Shown here: one piece after another, positions 35,910-44,411 of the stretch
Numbering within the stretch: the first letter of the stretch is position 1
Layout of the letters: the number at the start of each line of letters is the position of its first letter
DNA from: Bradyrhizobiaceae bacterium
GTDB lineage: Bacteria; Pseudomonadota; Alphaproteobacteria; Rhizobiales; Xanthobacteraceae
Length of the DNA stretch: 64,000 nt
Assembly (NCBI GenBank): GCA_947481635.1
Contig: CANKHJ010000001.1
Span: forward strand, 1-64,000
Direction of reading: 5' to 3'
The notes under the pieces: generated by a model
Told to the model about the DNA's origin: nothing
The model's input: the letters and a program-made list of their open reading frames with translations, nothing else
Database searches by the model: none
Made by a program: the position numbers and the translations under genes

Positions 35910-36009
35910 GTGCCAGCCGCGCCTTACAGCGCCGCCAAGCACGCGATCATTGGCCTGACCAAGAGCGCCGCCGCAGGCTATGCCGCTTTGTCCTTGAAAT
36001 CCGCAGCCA
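35910..36009 (+). pseudogene. Fragment of a short-chain dehydrogenase (SDR) gene
   Basis: Reading from 35910 the plus strand encodes PYSAAKHAIIGLTKSAAAGY, the active-site segment of classical SDR enzymes (Tyr-x3-Lys). No N-terminal Rossmann part precedes it, and the sequence after it no longer fits the family. About 25 codons remain, so this is a relic. It lies between the VOC gene and bcp, both on the minus strand. Confidence 0.75.
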
Positions 36010-36033
36010 TGCCGCCCCCTTCGAACGTCGCGC

Positions 36034-36504
36034 TTAGATTGCCTTGGCCGCTTCGAGCACCTCGTCGGCGTGGCCCTCGACCTTCACCTTGGGCCAGATC
36101 CTGGCAATGCGCCCATCCGCCCCGATCAGGAAGGTGGCGCGCAATACCCCCATGTATTTGCGCCCATACATCGATTTTTCCGCCCAGACCCCGTAATCCT
36201 CAAGCATCTTGAGAGTCTCGTCCGAACCAAGCGCGATCGTGAGGTCGTATTTGGCTTTGAACTTGTCCTGCTTCTTCACCGGATCGGCGGACACGCCGAG
36301 CACCTCGGTGCCGGCCCGGGTGAAGCGTTGTTTCAGGCCCGAGAAGGCGATCGCCTCCTGGGTGCAGCCGGGGGTATCGGCCTTGGGATAGAAATAGAGG
36401 ACCAGTTTGCGGCCCTTATAATCGGACAGCGATACCGTCCCGCCGCCGTCACGCGGCAGCGTGAAGGCCGGCGCTTTGTCACCCTCAGCCAATGGCTTGC
36501 CCAT
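36034..36504 (-). CDS. bcp: Thioredoxin-dependent peroxiredoxin, Bcp type (single Cys)
   Basis: A 156-residue peroxiredoxin that reduces hydroperoxides. The peroxidatic cysteine is in ADTPGCTQEAIAF. The second cysteine found five residues later in E. coli Bcp is Ile here, and the protein has no other Cys, so it must work as a 1-Cys enzyme, relying on an outside thiol. Other family parts are normal (LVLYFYPKADTPG, VLGVSADP, FLIGADGRI). The start at 36504 follows AAGGAAGG; 12 more codons upstream are possible but lack support. Confidence 0.93.
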   Translation of the reverse strand: MGKPLAEGDKAPAFTLPRDGGGTVSLSDYKGRKLVLYFYPKADTPGCTQEAIAFSGLKQRFTRAGTEVLGVSADPVKKQDKFKAKYDLTIALGSDETLKMLEDYGVWAEKSMYGRKYMGVLRATFLIGADGRIARIWPKVKVEGHADEVLEAAKAI

Positions 36505-36689
36505 ATGCCTTCCTTTCGACGCTTTCCGGCGTTCTATCAATCTTTAAGATATGCGGGGAAAATACTGGCAGGTCAGAGGTTTCGCGTAAACTCTGCCTCC
36601 CGCTTACCCGGGCATGCCGGCCATGCCGGGGTAGCGCGTAAAAGCAGCGTAACGCATAAGCCAGCGGTAGAAGGGGCGCCCGCTCTGGA

Positions 36690-39600
36690 ATGACGGGTCA
36701 CACCACCAAACAGAGCCTTGATGCGCTTCGTGAGCTCGAGGCGAATCTTGAGCTTTTTCTGCGCGACGAACAGCAGGCCGCGCAGGCCCGCGCGCGCGAT
36801 GGCGTGGAGAATACCGATCTCGCCGAGGCCGCTCAAGTCGACGCCGGTCCGGTCCGGTCCGATCCCGTCACATCCGATCCGGTCGCGCCGCCAACCGCGG
36901 CTTTTGTCGAACCACAAGAGAACTTCGACCGGAGCTTCGACCAGACATTCGACGGGAAACTCGACATCGTCCCCGATTCCGCGCTGGCCGAATTGCTGGC
37001 GGCTCCGAAGGTGAGGCCCGAGCCGGCCCGTCTGTCCGATGTGGTCTCTGCGGAATCGTCGACCGCGCCCGAGGTGCGGCCTGAGCCGATCCGGCTGCAT
37101 GACGCCGCGATGCATGACGCCGGGCAATACGAAGCTTTGGCGGCCCGCCCGTCCAATGCGCCCGAGGTGACGCTCGCACCGGTCAGGGCGGATGCTGCAT
37201 TGCCGGAGGCCCTCAAGGCTCCGGAGGTCACGCTCCAATCCGTCCGGCCCGATGCGGCGGTCGAGTCCTCCACCGCGCCCGAGGTGAAGCCGCAGCTCGC
37301 CCGGATGCCCGACGCGGTGAAGGCCGCATCGGCGCGGCGGGTTCTGGTTACCAAGGTCGCTCCGGTGACGCCGGGATCCGCCAAACCCGCAACGAAAAAA
37401 TCAACGTCGGCGCGCTCGTCGGCATTGCGCGTCTGGCGCCGGCGCGCGCGCAACGTCGTGGTGGTTGCTGTGCCGGTGCTCGGCGTCGTGGTGCTGGCGA
37501 TGGCTGCGCTGTGGTGGCGGCTGATGAGCGGCCCGATCGCGATCGACATCGCGACGCCGTGGATCACCGCGGCGATCGCCGAGAATTTCGGCGGCGAGCA
37601 TCGCGTCGAGATCGGCGGCACCCAGCTCGAACGCGACGAAAATGGCCGGCCGCGGCTGCGCATTCTCGACATCGTGGTGCGCGATGCGGACGGCACCGTG
37701 GTGGCCAGCGCGCCAAAGGCCGAAGTGGCGGTGTCCGGGACCAGCCTGCTGACCAGCCGCATCCGCGCCGAACGTCTCAGCCTGGTCGGTGCCGAGATGG
37801 CAGTGCGGATCGAGACCGACGGTCAGGTCACGGTGTTCGCCGGCGCCGACAAGACGCGGCCGATCGCGACCGCATCTGCGGATTCGGTACGACGCGGTGG
37901 GCCGGCTCTGGCGGCCTTGCCGCCAGCCACGGCCGAAGTGCCGGGAGCGCCGGCGGGATCGACGCCCGCTGCTAGCCCGATTGCCGCGCCGATGGGACGC
38001 AATGCGATCCCGAACGTCACCGCGATGCTCAGTTGGATCGACGGCCTCGGCGCCAGCGGGCTCGACGGTCACGACCTGTCCGAGCTCGGTCTCAAGAATG
38101 GCAGCCTGGTGGTGGACGATCGCCGCACCGGCAAGCAATGGAATTTCGAGAAGATCGATCTCAGCCTGACGCGCGCGAAGAATGGCGGCCTCGGATTTTC
38201 GGTCAGTTCCGACGACCGCAGCAATCCATGGCGGCTCAAGATCGGGTTCACGCCGGCGCCGAACGGCAATCGCATGCTGGCCATCGAGGCCGAGAAGGTA
38301 TCGCTCAAAGATATCCTGCTCGCGCTTCGAATTGGCGAAGGGCAATACGAAGCCAATATTCCGCTCAATGCGCGCATCCTGGCGGAGATCGGGTCGGACG
38401 GCGTTCCGGTTGCGATCGAGGGCCGGATCATTTCCGAGAATGGCGGCGGTTCGATTTCACACCTTGCCGGAATCCAGCAGCCGGTCGCGATCGACGCGTT
38501 CGAAACCACGATCAGTTGGGATCGCGCGCGCGGCAGCATGATCGCGCCATTCCAGATCGTCTCGGGTGGCAACCGCATCACGCTCTACGCGCAAATCGAC
38601 GTCCCCGCCGACGGCAACAGCGCCTGGATCGCGCGACTGACCGGCGGCACGGTGGTGCTCGCGTCGCTGGCGAGCAATCCGCAAGAGTCTCAAAGCGCGG
38701 CTCAGGACCAGATCGTGTTCAACCGCTTCCTGCTGCGGCTGCGCATCGATCCGGACAAGCGCCGCGTCGACGTCGAGCAGGGCGAGGTCGGAAATACCGA
38801 GTTCGGCATCGCGCTGTCCGGCAGCGTCGATTATTCCGAAGCCAGCCCGCGCATCGCGCTTGGCGTTGCCGGCAATCGCATGCCGTTCGGCACCATGAAG
38901 CGACTCTGGCCCGCATTCCTCAATCCGGGCCTGCGCGACTGGGTGATCGATCATGTGCGTGGCGCGACGGTGGACCGCGTGGTGATTGCGACCAATGCTT
39001 CGATGCAGAGCCTGGCCGGCGATCCGAATTTTCCGATGACCGCGGATGGGTTGTCGGTCGAGGTGGGCGGCACCAACGCGACGCTCGCGCCGGTGGACGG
39101 GCTGCCGCAGATCCGCGAGGCCGACTTCGAGGTGCGCGCCACCGGCCGCACCGCGTCGCTGGCCGTCAAGCGCGGCGTCATCGAGATGTCCGCCGGCCGC
39201 AAGCTGACACTGACCGATGGCATGTTCGAGGTCCCGAATACCTGGATGCTGTCGCCGCCGGCGCGGCTGCGCTTCAAGATGGATGGGCCGGTCGCCGCCG
39301 CGGCCGAATTGCTGGCGCTGCCAGCGATGCAGGACGCGTCGGGCGGCATTCCGCTCGATCCCGCCACCAGCCGCGGCAATATCAACGGTCAGGTCAACAT
39401 CGGCGTGACGCTCAACTCCGATCCGGCCAAGACGCCGATGACCTATGCGATCGCCGTCGACCTCACGAATTTCGCGGCCGACCGTGTGCTGCTCGGCCAG
39501 AAGCTCGAAGCCGCGTCGTTGCGCGTGAATGCGACGCAGACCGGCTATCAGGCCAAGGGCGACGTCAAGCTGGGCGGCATCCCGGTCACGATCGATTACA

Positions 39601-40913
39601 AGAAGCAGCGCAGCGATGCGGAAGCGGAAATCCGGATCCAGGGAAATCTCGACGAGGCCGCGCGCAATCGCCTCGGTTTCCAGGTCGGAACCGCGATCGT
39701 CGGCGCGGTGCCGGTCAGGATGACCGGACGCATCCCGGCCAACGAGCAGGAGAGCCGTTTCGCCGTCGATGCGGATCTCGGTCCGGTGAAAATCGAAAAC
39801 CTGCTGCCGGGATGGCAGAAGGCCGCGGGCAAACCGGCGCGCGCGACATTCAATCTGTATAAATTTGCGCAGTCGTCGCGCTTCGAGGATATCTCGGTCG
39901 ACGGCTCGGGCGCGCTGGTGCGCGGCAGCGTCGAGGTCGATGCCGGCGGCGACGTGCTCTCGGCGAATTTTCCGGTGTTCAGCCTGTCCGACGGCGACAA
40001 GACCGCGCTCAAGGTCGACCGTGCGACCGACGGCACATTGCGTGTGACGATGCGCGGCGACATCTATGACGGGCGCGCCTTCGTCAAGGGCATGGTGGCA
40101 GGCTCGTCCAACGAGAAGAACGCGCAGCCGGCCAAGGATGTCGATCTCGATATCAAGATCGGCACGGTGGCCGGTCATCACGGCGAGACGATGCGCGGCC
40201 TCGATCTCAAGATGTCGCGCCGCAATGGCGTGATCCGCAACTTCGCCTTGAGTGGCAAACTCGGCCGTGACGCGGCCTTGCTCGGCGACCTGCGCGGGCG
40301 TCCGGTCAGCCGGCAGGTGTTGTATATCGAGACCGCCGACGCCGGCGCGCTGTTCCGCTTCACCGACACTTACGCGCGCATCCAGGGCGGCGACCTGCAA
40401 GTCTCAATGGACCCGCCGGGCGCGAACCAGGCGCCGCTGGACGGCATCCTCACGGTGCGCAATTTCGCGGTGCGCGGCGAAGCGGCGCTCGACAGCGTCG
40501 CATCGAGCGGCACGTCCGGCCGCAACGGTGTCGAGTTCTCGAGCATGCGCGTCGACTTCACCAAGACGCCCGGCAAGTTCACGGTGCGCGACGGCGTGGT
40601 GCGCGGGCCGGTGATCGGCGCGACCATCGACGGCGTGCTCGATTATCAGACCAACGAAGTGCACATGCGCGGCACCTTCGTGCCGCTCTACAGCTTGAAC
40701 AACATGTTCGGGCAGATCCCGATCGTCGGGCTGATCCTCGGCGGCGGCACCAATGAGGGGCTGGTCGGCATCACCTATGAAGTCGTGGGCACGCCGACTG
40801 CGCCGATCCTGCGCGTCAACCCGATCTCGGCGATCGCGCCGGGATTGCTGCGCAAATTCTTCGAGTTCCCGACCTCGGCGCCGCAGAGCTACGCCGATCC
40901 GGTTCGGCCGTAA
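36690..40913 (+). CDS. Large AsmA-like/DUF3971 envelope protein with repeat N-terminus
   Basis: A 1407-residue protein. Residues 1-250 are an acidic and Pro-rich cytoplasmic region with about five imperfect repeats beginning AP(E/K)V(R/T/K) at about 108, 131, 162, 182 and 201. A membrane segment (about 258-278, VVVVAVPVLGVVVLAMAALWW) is followed by a long beta-rich periplasmic part with DUF3971 and AsmA-like C-terminal signatures (VRGATVDRVVIATNASM; LDGILTVRNFAVRGEAALDS; IVGLILGGGTNEGLVGITYEV). This type includes YhdP and other bridge-like proteins that move phospholipids to the outer membrane. The start ATG at 36690 has no clear ribosome-binding site. It is divergent from bcp. Confidence 0.88.
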   Translation: MTGHTTKQSLDALRELEANLELFLRDEQQAAQARARDGVENTDLAEAAQVDAGPVRSDPVTSDPVAPPTAAFVEPQENFDRSFDQTFDGKLDIVPDSALAELLAAPKVRPEPARLSDVVSAESSTAPEVRPEPIRLHDAAMHDAGQYEALAARPSNAPEVTLAPVRADAALPEALKAPEVTLQSVRPDAAVESSTAPEVKPQLARMPDAVKAASARRVLVTKVAPVTPGSAKPATKKSTSARSSALRVWRRRARNVVVVAVPVLGVVVLAMAALWWRLMSGPIAIDIATPWITAAIAENFGGEHRVEIGGTQLERDENGRPRLRILDIVVRDADGTVVASAPKAEVAVSGTSLLTSRIRAERLSLVGAEMAVRIETDGQVTVFAGADKTRPIATASADSVRRGGPALAALPPATAEVPGAPAGSTPAASPIAAPMGRNAIPNVTAMLSWIDGLGASGLDGHDLSELGLKNGSLVVDDRRTGKQWNFEKIDLSLTRAKNGGLGFSVSSDDRSNPWRLKIGFTPAPNGNRMLAIEAEKVSLKDILLALRIGEGQYEANIPLNARILAEIGSDGVPVAIEGRIISENGGGSISHLAGIQQPVAIDAFETTISWDRARGSMIAPFQIVSGGNRITLYAQIDVPADGNSAWIARLTGGTVVLASLASNPQESQSAAQDQIVFNRFLLRLRIDPDKRRVDVEQGEVGNTEFGIALSGSVDYSEASPRIALGVAGNRMPFGTMKRLWPAFLNPGLRDWVIDHVRGATVDRVVIATNASMQSLAGDPNFPMTADGLSVEVGGTNATLAPVDGLPQIREADFEVRATGRTASLAVKRGVIEMSAGRKLTLTDGMFEVPNTWMLSPPARLRFKMDGPVAAAAELLALPAMQDASGGIPLDPATSRGNINGQVNIGVTLNSDPAKTPMTYAIAVDLTNFAADRVLLGQKLEAASLRVNATQTGYQAKGDVKLGGIPVTIDYKKQRSDAEAEIRIQGNLDEAARNRLGFQVGTAIVGAVPVRMTGRIPANEQESRFAVDADLGPVKIENLLPGWQKAAGKPARATFNLYKFAQSSRFEDISVDGSGALVRGSVEVDAGGDVLSANFPVFSLSDGDKTALKVDRATDGTLRVTMRGDIYDGRAFVKGMVAGSSNEKNAQPAKDVDLDIKIGTVAGHHGETMRGLDLKMSRRNGVIRNFALSGKLGRDAALLGDLRGRPVSRQVLYIETADAGALFRFTDTYARIQGGDLQVSMDPPGANQAPLDGILTVRNFAVRGEAALDSVASSGTSGRNGVEFSSMRVDFTKTPGKFTVRDGVVRGPVIGATIDGVLDYQTNEVHMRGTFVPLYSLNNMFGQIPIVGLILGGGTNEGLVGITYEVVGTPTAPILRVNPISAIAPGLLRKFFEFPTSAPQSYADPVRP

Positions 40914-40924
40914 CCGCGCGTTGA

Positions 40925-42175
40925 TTAAACCGACTTCAGCAACACATGGCGCTTGCGGCCGAGCGACAGCTTGATCGCGCCATCGATCAGCGCCGACGCG
41001 TCGAGCGTCATGCGCTCGTCGCTCACCGCCGCATCATTCACACGCAATCCGCCGCCCTTCACCTGACGGCGCGCATCGCTGGTCGATGCGACGAGGCCGG
41101 CGCGCTGGAACGCGACCAGCACGCCGATGCCGGCGGCGAGTTCGGCGCTTGGAATCTCGATCGTCGGCAAGGTTGCCGCGGCGGCGCCTTCCTCGAAGGT
41201 CTGGCGTGCGGTCTCGGCTGCGCGGTCGGCGGTGTCGCGGCCATGCACCATCGCGGTCGCTTCGGTGGCGAGCACCTTCTTCGCCTCGTTGATGTCCTGG
41301 CCTTTCAGGCTGCCGAGCCGCTCGATCTCGGCGAGCGGCAGGATCGTGAACAGCTTGAGGAAGCGCACCACGTCGCCATCCTCGGTGTTGCGCCAGAACT
41401 GCCAGTATTCGTAGGGGCTGACGAGATTGGCATCGAGCCACACCGCGCCTGCGGCGGTCTTGCCCATCTTGGCGCCCGAGGCGGTGGTGATCAGCGGCGC
41501 GGTCAGCGCGAAGAGTTGCGCATTCTCCATGCGGCGGCCGAGATCGATGCCGTTGACGATGTTGCCCCATTGATCGGAGCCGCCCATCTGGAGATCGCAG
41601 GCATAGCGCTTGTGCAACTCGACGAAGTCATAGGCCTGCAGGATCATGTAGTTGAATTCCAGGAACGACAATTCATGCTGGCGCTCAAGCCGCATCTTCA
41701 CCGAGTCGAAGCTCAGCATCCGGTTGACCGAAAAATGCCGGCCGACGTCGCGCAGGAAGTCGATGTAGTTCAGGCCATTCAGCCAGTCGGCGTTATTCGC
41801 CATGATGGCGCTGCCGCCGGCATCCTCGAACTTCAGGAATTTCGAGAACACGGCGCGGATGCCAGTGAGGTTCTGGTTGATCTGCTCGTCGGTGAGAATC
41901 TTGCGGCTCTCGTCTTTGCCGGACGGATCGCCGACCCGCGTGGTGCCGCCGCCCATCAGCGCGATCGGCCGGTGGCCGGTCTGCTGCATCCAGTAGAGCA
42001 TCATGATCGGCAGCAGCGAGCCGATATGCAGCGACGCCGCGGTGCAGTCGAATCCGATATAGGCCGTGATCGGCCGGCTTGCGGCCAATTGGTCGAGCTG
42101 GTCGGGTTCGGAAACCTGATGGATGAAGCCGCGTTCGGCGAGCACCTTCAGGAAGTCGGATTTGTAGGTGCTCAT
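40925..42175 (-). CDS. tyrS: Tyrosyl-tRNA synthetase
   Basis: A 416-residue class I synthetase that charges tRNA-Tyr. The HIGH-type motif is HIGS ([12 protein letters not shown]), the KMSKS loop is KMGKT, and the tyrosine pocket is in YIGFDCT and [10 protein letters not shown]...[10 protein letters not shown]. The C-terminal S4-like RNA-binding domain (about 345-410) is present ([14 protein letters not shown]). Length is normal. It converges on the AsmA-like gene with only 11 bp between stops and is divergent from anmK. Confidence 0.97.
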   Translation of the reverse strand: MSTYKSDFLKVLAERGFIHQVSEPDQLDQLAASRPITAYIGFDCTAASLHIGSLLPIMMLYWMQQTGHRPIALMGGGTTRVGDPSGKDESRKILTDEQINQNLTGIRAVFSKFLKFEDAGGSAIMANNADWLNGLNYIDFLRDVGRHFSVNRMLSFDSVKMRLERQHELSFLEFNYMILQAYDFVELHKRYACDLQMGGSDQWGNIVNGIDLGRRMENAQLFALTAPLITTASGAKMGKTAAGAVWLDANLVSPYEYWQFWRNTEDGDVVRFLKLFTILPLAEIERLGSLKGQDINEAKKVLATEATAMVHGRDTADRAAETARQTFEEGAAAATLPTIEIPSAELAAGIGVLVAFQRAGLVASTSDARRQVKGGGLRVNDAAVSDERMTLDASALIDGAIKLSLGRKRHVLLKSV

Positions 42176-42282
42176 GACCGGCCCGGCTCGGGATTGCTTG
42201 GCGACAAGGATTCCTTGGGAGGCGGTGGTGTAACAGGTTCGGCGTTGGATTCAACCAAATGGAACCAGCCAATGGAACCCGC

Positions 42283-43401
42283 ATGAGCCGGATTTCCGCC
42301 ATAGGCCTGATGAGCGGCACCTCGCTCGACGGCGTCGATGTCGCGCTGATCAATACCGACGGCAGCGAGATCGGCCGCTTCGGGCCGACCGGCTACCGGG
42401 CCTATTCCGATGCGGAACGCGCCCTGTTGCGGCAGGCGCTCGCGGCGGCCGTGCACCTCACCGCGCGCACCGAACGGTCCGAGATCCTGACCGAGGCCGA
42501 GGCGCTGGTAACCCGCGCGCATGCCGAGGCGGTCGAGGCGTTTCTCAAGGCCAATGGCGTCGCGGCGGCTGATATCGGCGTGGTCGGGTTTCACGGCCAG
42601 ACCGTGCTGCACCGGCCCGAACGCGGTGTCACAGTGCAACTCGGTGACGGACATGAACTCGCCAAGCGGCTCGGCATTCCGGTGGCATTCGATTTTCGCG
42701 CCGCCGACGTCGCGGCCGGCGGCGAAGGCGCGCCGCTGGTGCCGGTGTTCCACCGTGCGCTCGCCGCGATGATCGACCGGCCGCACCCTGTCGCGGTGAT
42801 CAATCTCGGCGGCGTCGCCAATGTCACCTTCATCGACGGCGACACGCTGGTCGCCTGCGACACCGGTCCGGGCAATGCGCTGATCGACGATTTCCTGCGG
42901 CTGCGCTCCGGCGCCGCCGTCGATCTCGACGGCAAGGCCGCCGCCGCCGGGCAGGTCGATGAAGCCGCGGTGAACCGCATCCTCGCACATCCGTATTTCG
43001 CAAAGGCGCCGCCGAAGTCGCTCGATCGCAATGATTTCCGCGGCTGGGTCGCGGAACAGGGCGGTCTCGCGGAGAAAAGCCTGGAGGATGGCGCGGCGAC
43101 GCTCACCGCGGTCACCGCCGCATCGCTGGCACGCATCATCGACGTGCTGCCGCGTCGGCCGGCGAGCTGGGTCGTCGCCGGCGGCGGCGCGCGCAATCCT
43201 ACGCTGATGCGGATGCTGGCGCATCGCCTGAGATCGAACCAGGTCGAGACCGCGGATGCGGTCGGATGGTCAGTGGACGGCCTCGAAGCGCAGGCCTTCG
43301 CTTATCTCGCGGTGCGCACGATGCGTGGGTTGCCGATCACGTTTCCAGGCACGACCGGTGCGCCGGGGCCGCTAACTGGCGGCGTGATTGCTTGGCCGTA
43401 A
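42283..43401 (+). CDS. anmK: Anhydro-N-acetylmuramic acid kinase
   Basis: A 372-residue sugar kinase that phosphorylates and hydrolyses 1,6-anhydro-MurNAc, recycling peptidoglycan. Motifs are GLMSGTSLDGVDVAL at the start, FHGQTVLHRPE, DFRAADVAAGGEGAPLVP, NLGGVANVTF and DTGPGNALID, all typical. An in-frame ATG at 42259 would add eight residues; neither has a strong ribosome-binding site. It lies divergent from tyrS with about 100 bp between them, a neighbour pair frequent in alphaproteobacteria. Confidence 0.96.
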   Translation: MSRISAIGLMSGTSLDGVDVALINTDGSEIGRFGPTGYRAYSDAERALLRQALAAAVHLTARTERSEILTEAEALVTRAHAEAVEAFLKANGVAAADIGVVGFHGQTVLHRPERGVTVQLGDGHELAKRLGIPVAFDFRAADVAAGGEGAPLVPVFHRALAAMIDRPHPVAVINLGGVANVTFIDGDTLVACDTGPGNALIDDFLRLRSGAAVDLDGKAAAAGQVDEAAVNRILAHPYFAKAPPKSLDRNDFRGWVAEQGGLAEKSLEDGAATLTAVTAASLARIIDVLPRRPASWVVAGGGARNPTLMRMLAHRLRSNQVETADAVGWSVDGLEAQAFAYLAVRTMRGLPITFPGTTGAPGPLTGGVIAWP

Positions 43402-43411
43402 CCAGCAACAC

Positions 43412-43446
43412 GCCGTCATGGCCGGGACAAGCCCGGCCACGACGGC
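43412..43446. repeat. GCCGTC...GACGGC palindromic repeat
   Basis: GCCGTCATGGCCGGG-ACAA-GCCCGGCCACGACGGC is an almost perfect hairpin (one mismatch) 11 bp after the anmK stop, between convergent genes. Similar GGCCGGG hairpins are common in related genomes. It may stop or stabilise the anmK transcript, though no T run follows. Confidence 0.75.
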
Positions 43447-43487
43447 TGAGAGAGCGAACACTACAATGACCGCTGAGAGCGCGCGCT

Positions 43488-44165
43488 CTATTCCGCCGCT
43501 GGCGCGGCCGCTGCCTTGCGGTCCGGCGGCTTGAGCCGCTTGTCGAGATAGGTGGTGACGGCCTGCATCAGCGTGTCGACCTTGGCGTCGAAGAAGTGGT
43601 TCGCGCCGGGGATCACCTTCTGCTCGATGATGATGCCCTTCTGGGTCTTCAGCTTGTCGACCAGCGTGGTCACGTCCTTGTAGGGCACGACCGCGTCCTT
43701 ATCGCCATGGACGATCAGGCCCGAGGACGGGCAGGGCGCCAGGAACGAGAAGTCGTAGAGATTGGCCGGCGGAGCGATGGTGATGAAGCCCTCGATCTCG
43801 GGGCGGCGCATCAGCAATTGCATACCGATCCAGGAGCCGAACGAGAAGCCGGCGATCCAGCAGCTGCGCGCTTCCGGGTTGATGGTCTGGGCCCAGTCGA
43901 GCGCCGAGGCTGCATCCGACAATTCGCCCGAGCCGTGGTCGAACGCACCTTGGCTGCGGCCGACGCCGCGGAAATTGAACCGCAGCACCGAGAAGCCGCG
44001 CTGCACGAAGGCGTAATAGACCTGATAGACGATCTGGTGGTTCATCGTGCCGCCGAATTGCGGGTGCGGATGAAGCACGATCGCGATCGGCGAATTCTTC
44101 TGCCGCGCCGGATGGTAGCGGCCTTCGAGGCGACCGGCAGGACCGGTGAAGATGACTTCAGGCAT
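43488..44165 (-). CDS. Alpha/beta hydrolase
   Basis: A 225-residue alpha/beta-hydrolase. The core shows VLHPHPQFGGTMNH (oxyanion region), FNFRGVGRSQG, the nucleophile elbow GFSFGS, the acid in VHGDKDAVVP and a His in PGANHFFD, so the Ser-Asp-His triad is complete. This form, with HPHPQFGG, is widespread in proteobacteria; the natural substrate is unknown. The C-terminus is Ala/Lys-rich. It is divergent from the suf operon, with the Irr-type box in the shared 246-bp region. Confidence 0.88.
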   Translation of the reverse strand: MPEVIFTGPAGRLEGRYHPARQKNSPIAIVLHPHPQFGGTMNHQIVYQVYYAFVQRGFSVLRFNFRGVGRSQGAFDHGSGELSDAASALDWAQTINPEARSCWIAGFSFGSWIGMQLLMRRPEIEGFITIAPPANLYDFSFLAPCPSSGLIVHGDKDAVVPYKDVTTLVDKLKTQKGIIIEQKVIPGANHFFDAKVDTLMQAVTTYLDKRLKPPDRKAAAAPAAE

Positions 44166-44192
44166 TCGACCCCTCGGGCAACGGGCGCGCGC

Positions 44193-44221
44193 TTGACGGG
44201 AGCGGCGGCTCCGGGCTAAGT
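44193..44221 (+). promoter_or_regulatory. Likely sigma-70 promoter of the suf operon
   Basis: TTGACG at 44193-44198 is separated by 17 bp from CTAAGT (44216-44221), or by 18 bp from TAAGTA, giving a plausible -35/-10 pair. The Irr-type box begins two bases after the -10, so a bound regulator would cover the start site. The first suf gene starts about 190 bp downstream. Confidence 0.55.
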
Positions 44222-44222
44222 A

Positions 44223-44239
44223 TTTAGAACCATTCTAGA
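44223..44239 (+). promoter_or_regulatory. Iron control element (Irr box) before the suf operon
   Basis: TTTAGAA-CCA-TTCTAGA matches the Irr-box consensus of Rhizobiales (TTTAGAA-N3-TTCTAAA, from memory of published work) with one mismatch. Irr is a Fur-family repressor active under low iron. Lying over the likely transcription start, it would lower Fe-S assembly when iron is scarce. Confidence 0.75.
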
Positions 44240-44411
44240 TTTCGGCAGGCCATGGCGCCCTATGGCGGTGTGGCCGATGGCGCGGCAAGGGCCGTTGGAA
44301 GCCTTCTAACACAAGCCGGGGGGCGGAAATCAAGCTTTTCCGGTGTTCGCGGCTTGGTCGTTCGGGTTCCCGGAGCTAAGGCTATTTCGGTTTCAGGTTC
44401 GGTTCGGTGGA

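Noticed and set aside
38457-40400. A 647-codon minus-strand frame inside the AsmA-like gene
   Set aside because: Antisense shadow with no recognisable domain, while the plus frame has family motifs throughout.
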